A stretch of 64,000 nucleotides of DNA, taken from Phallusia mammillata. Its lineage: Eukaryota; Chordata; Ascidiacea; Phlebobranchia; Ascidiidae. Below the pieces are notes generated by a model. That model saw only the letters and a program-made list of their open reading frames with translations, was not told where the DNA came from and did not search any database. The translations under genes were made by a program, and so were the position numbers. Shown one piece after another: positions 11,901 to 23,287 of this stretch. The stretch is taken from NCBI GenBank assembly GCA_003260075.1, contig QLIY01000023.1:41620-105619 (forward strand). The letters are read 5' to 3'. Each line of letters begins with the position of its first letter. Position 1 is the first letter of the stretch.

Positions 11901-13830
11901 ATCTCTGTGTGGCACAAAATATATGTGCAACAAATTTACTGCGATTCTCAGGAACACTATACACGGACTTAGAAGTAACTTAACCAAAAACCTAACTGCC
12001 AGAGAACTTGATAATGTATAGAATACATCTTCTTCAGGTTGTCAACTGTTCTTGAACCGGGGTTTATATGAGCAACTAAGGAAAAAATATATTGATATAC
12101 TAACTAAAGGCTTACCATTTTATTCTAAAAGCTATTAAAACTATATCATTTCGATATAAAACCTTTTTTTTGAAACCTAAAAAGCTAATGAAATTGAAAT
12201 ACATTTATATCCAATAATATAATTAATTTGACGAAGAATACCCATTGCAAGCTAGTGAAGCATCACATCATTTTTTGATATAATACGCAGCATTTTGTGT
12301 GTGTTGTTGATTGATTTGTTACATGTAAATCATATGACCAATGAAACAGTATTTAAATTTATAGCTTCCATACAAACACAATATTTTAACACGTCTTTGT
12401 ACTGTAAACCTTTTTTTACAAGATCCATAGTATTTGCAAATGTATAACTTAACCTTACGTCTTCCCAGGGTTAACCATTAACCGGTCATATCGTTTGCAG
12501 GGGTCAAATGGCGTATGGTGGTGTTTGTGAAATCTACTATTCACTACTTTAACCGACGCGAGTTATTCCGCCGTACCTGGCTGTCGTTCAGCTATGTAAA
12601 CGGGCTAATGATTCGACCGGTCTTCGTAGTTGGCAGTATTTCCTCGTCTACACGTAACGCAAAACTGATTGATGAAGAAACGTGGCGTTACGGGGATATT
12701 CTACAATTCAATGGACCAGACAATTACAGGCAAGTCCCAATTTTGCCGTTTTGAAAGATTTAAGCACTTTTACGTTTCACCCGAGTTAGCCAGTAGGTCT
12801 TAAACATCAAAATACCTGTATGTGTATGTGCTATATGATAGCATGTTGACTTTCTAGTCTGTGTCAACAATTTCAACGTAAAATGGATGTGAAAGTGGGT
12901 TTTTGATAGGGCCGCATAAAAATTCAAATACATATGTTAGAATTGCTTTAGTAATAATACGCAGTGTATATTTAATATGGTATTTTTGGTCAGGGTAGCA
13001 CGTAGTTATGTAGAAATTGTGTGCTGGTTAATAGATGACTTATATGGAATAAATTGTCTGCAGTGGTTGTATTTCACCCAGTTGTTACATATTTTGCGGT
13101 TTTCTGGTCACGTGATTTTGCGAGAGAATATCATTCAAAACAAAATTGCTTGCAGAAACATTGCGCTGAAATCATTAGCCGGGATGAGCTGGGCGTCTGA
13201 CAATCTTCCAGATAACGTATTCTACTCGAGTGCCGATGATGACGTCATGGTCGACCTGGTTGCCATGACAGCGGCACTGAAGTATTTGGTCGCTAGAGTA
13301 GAGAGGGTTGGCTGGCCGGAATTTCCGATCGCTTGTATGTATAAGGAATGGGGGGGGGGTAGTAGCGCATCAACTAAAAAGTATATGGGCACATGCAACC
13401 GTACCCACGACCCACGCACTGATGGGAACAACATTTTTACGAAATTCTAGTTGTCTTCGTTGCGCAATAAAACTTAAACATACCACACGGATCCTTGCCC
13501 ACAAAACCCTGTCATGGCATGTGTACCGTGTCGTATGTTTCCTGGCTCCCCTCCTTACACAAACACTACGCGATTTCGGGTTTATTCACGTAGATAGAAA
13601 TTCATGCAAACAAAACAACAAAAATCATTTCGACTGTAAACAGAATTAGACGTTACATGTGTATTTTGTTTTTTATGTGTAAAAGCCGTTTTTGGAGTTA
13701 ACATGTTTTATAACTTAATTTTGACAGGCAGTGGTTTAAGCAGTTAACTCAAACTAACAAACATGTCAATTAGGCTTATAAAGTAGTAACAGAAGTAAGT
13801 ATCATATAACTTCTTAGCTCAAGTCCATAT

Positions 13831-13879
<49 letters not shown>

Positions 13880-15860
13880 AAGTTATGATTGGGCACACCA
13901 GAAGCAAGTATTTTTTCTGCCCTCGAATTCGATGAGTACTCCATACCACACTAAAAAAGTAACCAGTTGGCAACTAACACTCCGCAATAACCCCCTTCTT
14001 CCAAGCTCAAAGAACCGCAACTCAATGTCAGTAACCATCAGCACAATTAGGCAGGAAAACCGCTAAATGGCAGCCATATGCATTTCGAAGGCAATGACAA
14101 TTCTCGGCCACGGGTTGAATAAAACTTTTTTTCAACGTTTTTTTGCTTTTTCTTTTTTTAGTTATTTTTTTGAAATACTTTTTGTTTAATAAATTTTGTT
14201 ATTATTTTTATTTATTTTTGAATATTTTTATTTTTATTTTTTTGTGATTTTTCGGCCATCATACTTGTTCTCTCTACCTACACTCTTTTATTGGGATTAC
14301 ATTTTTGGTCCCCCTTTCCGTACACAGTTTAAACACAAATTCTGTCTACCCTTACCGAAAAGTGCGTATTTCTTTGTCTCCAACAAACGGCTTTGAATTT
14401 GAAAGACGGGCAACACGAAATACAATAGCTGTCGAAGTACTGAATGTATAGGGGTATTCTTGTATCACACATCGGGCGTTGCCTAGTACAGCAAACGTTT
14501 CATGCGTAACGTGTGCTATGCGACCCGGTACTGAACCTGCCTATAGTTAATCTTCGCGAAAGCTGTTTCACGAATTCTGCTTCCCATTTGGCATCGAAAA
14601 CTGTACAGGTTTTGGTAATTCATATCGTGGAAACAGTTGATGCGTTTAAACCCGACATGTCATAGTTTCAACTAAATGCCATGTTATAGAGCATTTTCCA
14701 AGTAACTCTATTTGTGTTCAAAAACAACTCAAGTTTAAAATTTAGGTTTGACATTGTATGAAGTGTAAACCGGCGAAAAACAAACTTGTGATCTCTGTGT
14801 GGCAGAAGATATATGTAGGCTACAAAATTTTTATTGAGATTCTAAGAAACACTATACACGGACGTCTTTACACTGTATACAAATCTGCTATTACACGATC
14901 CGTAGTAATTGTAAATCTATAACTTAACCTTACGTCTTCCCAGGGTTAACTATTAACCCGCCACAACTTTTACAGGGGTCAAATGGCGTATGGTGGTATT
15001 TGTGAAATCTACTATTCACTACTTTAACCGACGCGAGTTATTCCGCCGTACCTGGCTGTCGTTCAGCTATGTAAACGGGCTAATGATTCGACCGGTCTTC
15101 GTAGTTGGCAGTATTTCCTCGTCTACNCGGAACGCAAAACTGATTGACGAAGAAACGCGAAGATACGGGGATATTCTGCAATTCAATGGGCCCGACAATT
15201 ACAGGCAAGTGCCAATTTTGCCGCTTTTAAAAGATTTGGGCACTTTCACGTTTCACCCGAGAAGGCCAGTAGGTCTTAAACATCAAAATACCTTTCTGTG
15301 GTATATGCTATATTATAGCATGTTGACTTTCTAGTCTGTGTCAACAATTGTAACGTAAACCCCTTGTGGCCGTTGATGGGGCTATATCAAAACAAATCAA
15401 ATACTAGTGGGTAAGAACCAAAAAAAAGTATTCACTTTATTATATATTTTATATATTATTCTTACATTATGCTATAAAGGTGACAGGGTATTTTGTGTCA
15501 GTACAGCACCTTAGTATGTAGAAATTGTTTGCCGGCTGATAGATGACTTTATGGAATAAATTGTCTGCAGTGGTAGTATTGCACCCAGTTGTTACATTTT
15601 GTGCGGTTTTGTGGTCACGTGATTTCACCAGATTGAGAATATCATTCAAAACAAACTTGCTTGCAGAAACATTGCGCTGAAGTCGTTAGCCGGGATGAGC
15701 TGGGCGGCCGACAATCTTCCTGATGACGTATTCTACTCGAGTGCTGATGATGACGTCATGGTCGACTTGGTTGCCATGACAGCGGCACTGAAGTATTTGG
15801 TCGCTAGAGCAAAGAGGGTTGGCTGGCCGGAATTTCCGATCGCTTGTATGTATAAGGAAT

Positions 15861-15936
<76 letters not shown>

Positions 15937-16302
15937 AAACCCGAACGCCATAACAATAGCAAATATTACATTTCGAACGAGGAGTACAAATGGGCTAAAT
16001 GGCCGAAGTTCTGTCTCGGAGGCATGTACACCACGTCTGTGCGGGTCGCGCGCCAACTATGGGACCTTTCGCGTCGCTACGAACCCCTGCGCATGGATGA
16101 CGTATGGATCACCGGGGTGCTGCGTGAAAAACTGGGAATGCCCACGGACATGGTTCTTGAGCCTAGTGGTCACGTCGCGACCCATTGGAAGGGATACAGA
16201 GGTCAAACTTCGCGAGACATACGAGGTTTTATGTGGAAAGAGTGGAAAGAGTTAAAAGACAAATTGGTAAATGTGACACTGTGCAGTTATGATGCAAAAT
16301 GA
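8897..16302 (+). CDS. Beta-1,3-glycosyltransferase, GT31 family, gene B; complete in content, split by assembly duplication
   Basis: Exons: 8897-8991 (type II anchor), 9230-9387 (stem), 12501-12729 and 13156-13349 (first copies of exons 3 and 4, the latter cut by G10), 14976-15204 and 15667-16302 (second copies, with a 72-G run inside). Every junction is in phase. The deduced protein is about 349 residues: a cytosolic MRR, a ~20-residue hydrophobic anchor, a Ser/Thr-rich stem, REST..., LHEPDSLAEWLKVDPPC, VKWRMVVFVKST, RRELFRRTWLSF, the metal-binding SSADDDVMVDL, YYISNEEY, KFCLGGMYT and RMDDVWITG. Golgi UDP-sugar transferase by family; acceptor unknown. It lies in tandem with gene A in the same orientation with the same intron phases, so it arose by local duplication. 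The intron after exon 3 uses a GC donor (AG|GCAAGT), unlike gene A. Confidence 0.88.
9230..9387 (+). CDS. GT31 gene B exon 2: stem region
   Basis: 158 nt after acceptor tttatacag, ending GAC G|GTAACC. It begins SDKQWKTASTTTAITTLPT and ends FVYLHEPDSLAEWLKVDPPC AKKDG. The Thr-rich start is a typical O-glycosylatable stem, and the last part with one Cys matches the pre-catalytic segment of GT31 enzymes. Confidence 0.85.
9995..10308. repeat. Dispersed GC-rich repeat copy 2, with hAT end and duplicated uninserted version
   Basis: 9995-10181 resembles 4668-4849. At 10182 it is broken by CAGGGGTTCCCAACTGGGGG, a hAT-like end that runs into a 10-base G run (10229-10238). After the run, 10239-10308 repeats about 10112-10181 with few differences and then continues directly into agacaattggtc without the insert. 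Confidence 0.7.
11969..12392. repeat. Insertion/deletion difference between the two duplicated copies
   Basis: Copy 1 reads acacggac, then 424 bp, then gtctttgtactg. Copy 2 (about 14860) reads acacggac directly followed by gtctttacactg. No clear terminal repeats or target duplication are visible, so the direction (insertion or deletion) is not determined. Confidence 0.6.
12501..12729 (+). CDS. GT31 gene B exon 3 (first copy), GC splice donor
   Basis: 229 nt after acceptor tcgtttgcag. It encodes GVKWRMVVFVKST, NRRELFRRTWLSF and YGDILQFNGPDNYR. It ends AG|GCAAGT, the consensus of GC-AG introns. Reading through instead gives only QVPILPF and a stop. The codon split AG|A restores Arg with exon 4. 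Confidence 0.85.
13156..13349 (+). CDS. GT31 gene B exon 4 (first copy), cut short at a G10 junction
   Basis: After acceptor gcttgcag it reads NIALKSLAGMSWASDNLP, SSADDDVMVDLVAMTAALKY and FPIACMYKEW, then stops making sense at ten Gs (13350-13359). What follows is intron 2 sequence of the second copy, so the loss of the C-terminal half here is an assembly effect. Confidence 0.8.
13833..13878. repeat. 46-base G run (gap placeholder)
   Basis: It stands where copy 1 has 'tctgagttgtatatgtggta' (10937-10956), so it replaces a short real sequence instead of being an expanded repeat. Confidence 0.7.
14976..15204 (+). CDS. GT31 gene B exon 3 (second copy)
   Basis: Same 229-nt length, phases and GC donor (AG|GCAAGT) as 12501-12729. 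One undetermined base (n) sits at 15127 in a Thr codon. Trp of the first copy (EETWRYG) is Arg here, matching the Lys-Arg-Arg region of gene A better. Confidence 0.85.
15667..16302 (+). CDS. GT31 gene B exon 4 (second copy, full length) interrupted by 72 Gs
   Basis: The 5' part (to 15860) carries SSADDDVMVDL and ends MYKEW. After the G run (15861-15932) the frame resumes with AKPERHNNSKYYISNEEY, KFCLGGMYTTS, RMDDVWITGVLREKLGMP and a stop at 16302. Alignment with gene A (MFDGRDKAKPFRDKISKWYI) leaves room for about one residue, so nearly the whole run is artificial and the apparent poly-Gly tract is not real. Confidence 0.85.
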
Positions 16303-18440
16303 CAGCGGGTAGCCTAACCAAAATACCTAACCGTTTTGTGCCTGCCTACTTATGTCAAATTGTTCTTGAGAGTTTCAGATTTAAATTGCTTTTTTTGTGG
16401 ATCAAGCCTTATAGGTGTGTAGAGTCATGTGAAAATTGAGGTAAAACAAGACAGAAATTTTTTTAACTGCTTTTTATTCATGCTGTGCTGAATTTTATTG
16501 CTGCTACCTACGAAATATACAAATGCTAACATTTGTATTTTTTCGACTTTTTTAAAAGTTACACTCTGATTAAAACACGACACCCATAAATATTTAAAGC
16601 ATGTTCTACCTTTGTTTGCTTATGCTTTGACGCGCATTGCACACTGGGCTGTTTATTTGTTTGTTTGCCCATAAACAGCCTTTACTTGGAAAGTTATTCA
16701 AAATTTTCATTGCTCCCCTTATTAGATGATATCCGCCTCTTTTGTTATTGCTTTCACTTGGGAAAATTTCTTTTTATTTAGTATTGTCGGCTAAATGGGG
16801 GGGGGGGCTTAAGTTAAAATCTGATTTAAACATGAGGCCCATAAATATTTTGCGAAACTACGTCCAACTTTTCTATGCTTACATTTTTTATACGCGCATT
16901 GTACACTGGGATGTTTTTTGGCTCATAAACAGACTTTAATTTGAAAGTTATTCAATAATTTTATTGCTCCCCTTATTAGATGACATCCGCCGCTTTCGTT
17001 ATTGCTTTCGCTGGGAAAAATTTCTTTTTATTTTGTATTGTCGGGTAAATGCTTCCAAGCTGTTAGATTGCACATCGTTTTACTATTTGCGCTCCCCAGT
17101 GGCACAATTTGTTTTTCAAATTCTACACTAGATGGCGTATGAGAACAGTTTTTGCGTCTCCCCGTTTTTCGCCATACTGAAAGGCCATACACAATCGAGG
17201 TTTCCATGCTGTTGTTAGTCTTGAACTATCCCCACAAAGTTTCCAACGCACAGAAATTGACAGGTAATGTTGTTCAATGTAAAATATATACAACATTTAC
17301 CATTGCACTAAAAGCTGTAACATTTTGCAGAGACATACGTCTTCATCCATTTCATGGATCACTTTTTAACTTTTACACGGGGGGGGGGGTCGATTAATAT
17401 AGGAGTGCACAAACCTGTTTGACATATTCGTCACATTGCAGGTTCCTATTTCTCCCAGCGAGCCTAGATCACAGGCTGCTTGTGTTCGCATTGCTAGGAT
17501 ATAAAAATTGGTGTGTTTTTTCTGGAACGTGTTAACATACCAATTAAAGAAACTAGCAAAATGGTATGTATATATTTACACAATTTGTATGTTCGAATGC
17601 AGGTAGTCTCGGCCTAAACTCAAATGTTCAAACATATATGATAAACGTATTTGAACACATCGCCCAGTGCCCGATATGAGCATTTTGGTTAAATTGGGGG
17701 GGGGGTCCAAGCTGTTAGAATGCACATCGTTTTACCTTTAGCGCTCCCAGTGTCACAAATTATTTTCATATCTAACACTAGATGGCGTACGAGAACAGTT
17801 TTTGCGTCTCCTCGTTTTTCGCCATACTGAAAGGCCATACACAATCGAGGTTTTCCATGCTGTTGTTAGTCTTGGACTGTCCCCACAAAGTTTCCAACGC
17901 ACAGAAATTGACAGGTAATGTTGTTTAATGTAAAATATATTTAACAATTACCATTGCACTAAAAGCTGTAACATTTTGCACAGACATACGTCTTCATCCA
18001 TTTCATGGATCACTTTTTAACTTTTACACATTGACACACCTTTATCCCCTGTTTGTTCCACTATTGTCTCCAAGTTTCTTGAAATACAACGTCCTGTGGC
18101 TTTTGTACTAATCACAAAGCTTTAGGCAATTATCGATTAATATAGGAGTGCACAAACCCTTTTGACATATTCGTCACATTGCAGGTTCCTATTTCACCCA
18201 GCGAGCTTAGATCACAGTCTGCTTGTGTTCGCATTGCTAGGATATAAAAATTGGTGTTTTTTTCTGGAACGTGTTAACATACCAATTACAAAAACTAGCA
18301 AAATGGAATGTATATATTTACACAATTTGTATGTTCGAATGCAGGTAGTCCCGGCCTAAACTCAAGTGTTCAAACATATATGATAAACATATTTGAACAC
18401 ATCGCCCAGTGCCCGATATGAGCATTTTGGTTAAATTGAT
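16303..18440. other. 3' flank of GT31 gene B made of two side-by-side duplications
   Basis: About 16555-16796 recurs at 16808-17051 around 11 Gs (16797-16807). About 17052-17695 recurs at 17706-18440 around ten Gs (17696-17705). The left copy of the second pair also has G11 (17379-17389) exactly where the right copy has about 115 bp ('attgacacacc...' to '...ggcaatta'). No coding exon recognised. Confidence 0.75.
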
Positions 18441-18835
18441 GAACTGGAACCTCTGTTAATATAGCATAAAGTTGAACGCCTCTAACATATAGTTACCTCT
18501 GACATAACGCCATCAAAACTGTTTACAATTCGAAGAACTTTATGCGTGGTTTCACACGCCATAAATCTGCACCCAGCCACAAATATATCAACCTTACTGA
18601 AACGGGGTAGAAATAAATGTGTGGGTATAAAACGCCCAAAATCAACAGAATTCTGAGAACCAAATATACCTGCATTGTTTCAGGATGTTGCTTTTAGTAA
18701 TTGTTACGCAGATGTCGGGAAATGATAAGCCTCCGGCGAAAATATGGCTTTTATGCGACATAAATATGTCGTATCTGTCTGGAGTAACAAGATTGAAACC
18801 GCGATTATTTAATCTCATTTCACAGCTGATGTAAG

Positions 18836-19221
18836 CAGTGGTGGGAAATTTTTTGTCCGCCGGTTCTATCACAAAAGTCATATATTTTTCAGTCGGTTCT
18901 GTTACAAAAAGTCCATTGACAGTAACCAGTCAGCCGATTCTGTTACAAAAATCCATTGACAGTAACCAGTAATGCTAACCAGTCGGTTTTGTTACAAAAA
19001 GTCCATTGACAGTAACCAGTAATGCTAACCGGTTCGCTGATCTCAAAGTCAATTGACAGTAACCAGTAATGCTAACTGGTTCGCTGATCTCATAAAATTT
19101 CGAGTGGACGGTTCTATAGAACCGGTACGAACCGGCTGAATCCCAACAGTGTTTGTATTTAGTAATTATTATCACAGACGGTTCTAGAGAACCGCTGCGA
19201 ACCGGCTGAATGCAACCACTG
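18836..19221. mobile_element. hAT-like element with internal tandem repeats
   Basis: The left end CAGTGGTGGGAAA faces the right end CTGAATGCAACCACTG, with 'gaaccggctgaat' repeated near the right side. Flanks gatgtaag (18828-18835) and gaagtatg (19222-19229) match 6 of 8. The interior repeats 'cattgacagtaaccagtaat' several times with 'gttacaaaaa' spacers. Confidence 0.6.
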
Positions 19222-22200
19222 GAAGTATGTGCAAAATGCAAAGTAAACTTGACCTATAACATGTCCCTATAAAATAGTACAAATTAGAAACAAAACACTG
19301 CTTTTGAAACAAGAAGTGACAAATAGTGGGAATACCGGTTTCAGGCAACGTTTGTTTCTTTATCCAGTTGAAATTGAAAATAAAAATAAATGACGCTTTT
19401 AAAGAGCATTGACCTGATACTTATAATTAAAAACCAAATTTTTCTTTTATACTTTGCCTTGACATGGAAGAAGCCAACCAAATAAAGCATAAACATCTTT
19501 TTTTAGGCCTCTCTATTTTAAGCAGCTATATCCGTCGATTTTAAAAGCTGTAAAAAACTTAAACTATAAATGCGCGTTGTACGATAAGGCGTAAAGTAAA
19601 GCTATTTCCGAAAATGCAATCATTAAATTTTCTTTTGTGAAATCATTAGTAAAACAATTTCGCTAAATTTGAAAAAAAAACGCATCAAAAACTCCAAACA
19701 TTCACCGCCTGATTTGGGCTACATTTTTAAGTCTAACAAAATTAAGAGCATCAAACAGCAAAAAAACGTTACACTGACACCCGTTAAGGTACTTTTTAGT
19801 CTTATACTTTGTTTCTCGTTTGTTGCTAATCGCAGGACTAAAATCCAGCATAGGAAAAGCGAAGCCATTTTTAGGAGACCACACCGTTTTTTCAACAGAT
19901 TGTACTAATTTACGTATTTTATCATCTCCACATAGTCATAAATATATTTTTAATGCAGTACGTTGTAAACCATCATTCCATTTAAATAATTGGACTAAAC
20001 ATCTAGAACTGTTAGGAGGCATCTGCTTGAATCTTAAGTAAAAGAGTTACTACTTGCGATTTTAGTAATATCAGAACATCTGTAAAAAATATTATTAAAT
20101 TTACAATTTTAATGCAGAAACCATTGTGGTAGGTACGCAGCCAATTAAACATAACGCGGGTCAAGTGATTTTTGCCGCTGGGTGGTGCTGCTGTGCGCTG
20201 TCAATCAAAAGTCAACGTTTGAAAGAAGCGTTATAAATTGCCCTGACTGACACGCCAACTGTGATTGTCCGGAAATGTTTGTCACTTTACAATTAATTGC
20301 CTTTTCCCCATGATATAGCAGAACGTACAAACAAATCGAGAAAATTCTTATATTAGGTGCCAAAGGATGCATGTGGAATTATGCAACATGTGGAAAACCC
20401 CACATAAAAGTATGACTTTGCACCCAAGGCGTGGCAGTATGACTCAGCACTTTCCTGGCATTTATCTTTGCGTGACAAAGCTTGATTGAACTATATGGGG
20501 TTGGGAAGTCGATGTGCAATAAACTTTCCTTTAATGGTTTCGTCCACACTTTCAAAGGAACTTTTAGGGAATTTGCAATCATGTCATATGAAAGCACGAC
20601 TCGTTTAACAGAGCCTTTAACGAGCACGACCTACTTTATCATTTGGTAAAAAGATTTTTTAAAGGAAAGTACCAAGGCTGACTCAGATGCTGTTTCGATT
20701 GGCTTTTAAACAATAAAATTCGAATTAATTGCTATTTGGGTTAAAATAATGAAATTGTAATTGAAAAATTATTTGCCTTTTTTGGAAAGGTTTTATTATA
20801 TTACATGGAATAATAAGTTTGCCTTTGAAGAAGGCGCACATGTTGCGCAACAAAACTGAAATGTATTACACAATCATGTTAAGAAAAAAAGAGAGTTGTT
20901 TTGCCGAACAGTTGCGCCTTATTGAGCTATTGTTCCAGTATCAGAAAAACGTTCCTTACATCTGACAATCCAGTTTCCACAGCGGCCGTGGTTATTAAAT
21001 AGGCTTCATGCCACATTGCTAACACAAAACATCGCACATTAATGAACAAACAGAGCTACCATTTTTCGGTGCCTTGGCACCTTTCTAAGATTCTCTGCAA
21101 GGATAAAAGCGAAACCTCGACGAGGTTATTTGGTTCCGCTCTGTTTCTATACTAAAAGGTCTCGACCTTAGAGTTAGATTATGCGTGGTTGGTTGCAGCT
21201 TACGCAAAAGTATGGACTCGCGGTGTGTCTAGACAAGGTGCCTTGATTAACTGATTCATAATCTCTTGCGGGCAACACGCACCGACGCACACGTTAAGGT
21301 GCGGTGGCTACTGAACGGGAAACGGAATCGGAAACATGGACGGATGTGTTGTATATAGACACAAATTTGGCACCACTGACTTGGAAACAAAATTGTAAAA
21401 GTTTTCGTTCCTGGAAAAGCAACGAAAACACCATTTTTGGCTTTACGCAAGGATTAACGTAGTGATAAATGCAAATAATTGTGTTGGCCATTACCGAATA
21501 TTCAAACATTTTTTCCATTACCGCATTACGACATATTACTTAAACAATCTTATATTACTTACTACGTAATCTTTTTTTGTCCAGTACGTTAAAAATTGTA
21601 TTAGTATTATTTTCAGCTGGCCTGCCTAATTACTGTGCGTATTTTTAGTGAAAGCTCTTGGACATTAAAAGTATATCTGCATTGTCGCATTATCCGCAGC
21701 GCTTATGTAAATATAGAGCTTTAAATTTGGCCTCGAGCGCCGGCTAACCAACTGAAAGCGATGCCTCGCGATTTTTTTGGTTCACAAAAAAATGTAGTAA
21801 CGTGGTGCATTAGGAGAAAATACCTAAAATGCGAGACTGTGTGTTTTGTCGGCAAAAATAAACGATTCGTCAGTAAGCTTTGTAAAATAAAAACTAGACT
21901 TTTTTTGTTAATTATTCAACCAGCATTACCTGTTGTTTTTGAGAATTGTTTTACTGTCCGGGTATTAACCTTACGTGCGTTGCGTCAACATTTCAGTATT
22001 CAGAAACTTTTATCCCCTAAGTCCCCCAAAAAATCACCCCGTTATCTTTAAGTACTTTGGAGAAACACTTTTTTCAATAGAAATGAGAGAAGAGCGTTTT
22101 ATAACTAACGTTTCTCATGCGCATCTTTGCAAAGACATGTCTACAAATGATCGTGTTTTTTTGTCTCAGAAGCGGATTAAACGATTTTTCTAGTATGATT

Positions 22201-23185
22201 TTCATCACGAAGCGACTTAAAAGTTTACTGAACGAATTCTGTTACCTTTGTGGGTTCATTTGTGGTGCGATTTTATTTCAGAAAAAAACTGTTATATTTT
22301 CAATATAATTTAGTTTTCTGAAGAAGCGTAATCTAAAAATGACCTAAATTGATTTTGGTCGATTGATTGATAAAATTGTATCACACAACCGAGCCATACC
22401 AAAGTTTTTTGTACCGCTTACAACTTTTTTCACAGGAAGCGAAAGAACCATTTTATGAATACAAAAATGCAAAAGTATTTTTTTCTAAAATGCATTGATC
22501 TTGCAACAGTTGAAAGAATACAAGTTGATATAAGAAATAAAACGGAATTGACAGTTCATAATAGGCGTTGCCAAACGTTTGACATATTAGCAGACCTCAC
22601 CCCACACGTGCAATAACAATAATGACGAATCCACTGCAGAAACGGAAACGCAAATTTCACATGCAAACATATAAGCTTTCCTGAATGGAGCTATCTTGTT
22701 GACTTCAACCATGTTTGGAAACATGTCTGTGTTCTTTCCGGACAAAACCGAATTTGCATTGAACTGCGTGGTGCGTGAGAATATCGGGTGGGAGACGCTC
22801 TGTGGGTTGCCGACGACGTGCAACGCTCAGGCGCAAATGCAGACAGCCTCCTAAGGCCCGCAGGCGATGTGGCAAAAGATCAAAAATGAAAAAAAAGCCT
22901 AAACAATCGTGTGGTTGTCTTGCGGGAGCGGTGTATCTTGATGAGCCGCAATTCGTGTGTGGCTCATATATCCATTACTTGCAAGGGGGTTGAAAAGGAA
23001 AAGGGAGCGCTTTGGTGGCGGTTTTTGTCATTTTAAGATTTTAACTTTTTAATGTGGTTCAATTATGTATTGCTCTCTCCCCTTACAAACTGTAAAAACT
23101 GGCGCTTATGTGATTTCCACTTTGCACTTACCGAAATTCCACTTTAACAGAATTTTGCATTTTCGAGACTACAAAAACGTTTTTT

Positions 23186-23287
<102 letters not shown>

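Larger units (their letters stand above)
9388..12500 (+). other. Intron 2 of GT31 gene B
   Basis: No exon seen. It contains the second copy of the dispersed repeat with a hAT end (9995-10228), its probable uninserted allele (10239-10308), and the left part of a large duplicated segment (10443 onward). Two T-rich tracts lie near 11250-11380. Copy 1 of the duplication carries 424 bp (11969-12392) that copy 2 lacks. Confidence 0.6.
10443..15860. repeat. ~2.5-2.9 kb direct duplication containing GT31 gene B exons 3 and 4
   Basis: Copy 1 is about 10443-13349 and copy 2 about 13360-15860, joined by exactly ten Gs (13350-13359). They share the same order of landmarks ('agcgc.tcaactaaaaag', 'cataccacacggatccttgcc', exon 3, GC donor, exon 4). 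Exon 3 differs at a few sites (EETWRYGD versus EETRRYGD). An indel of about 424 bp and many small differences separate the copies. Two haplotypes placed in tandem is the simplest reading; a real duplication is not excluded. Confidence 0.8.

Noticed and set aside
13776-13973. Poly-proline protein on the minus strand
   Set aside because: Result of the 46-base G run that replaces ordinary intron sequence present in the other copy.
18836-19110. CRISPR-like regularly spaced repeats
   Set aside because: Repeats are imperfect, spacers are not unique, and they lie within hAT-like ends in an animal genome.
22712-22850. Short frame MFGNMSVFFPDKTEF with several Cys
   Set aside because: Only about 45-50 codons, opposed by a longer frame on the other strand, and no splice support.
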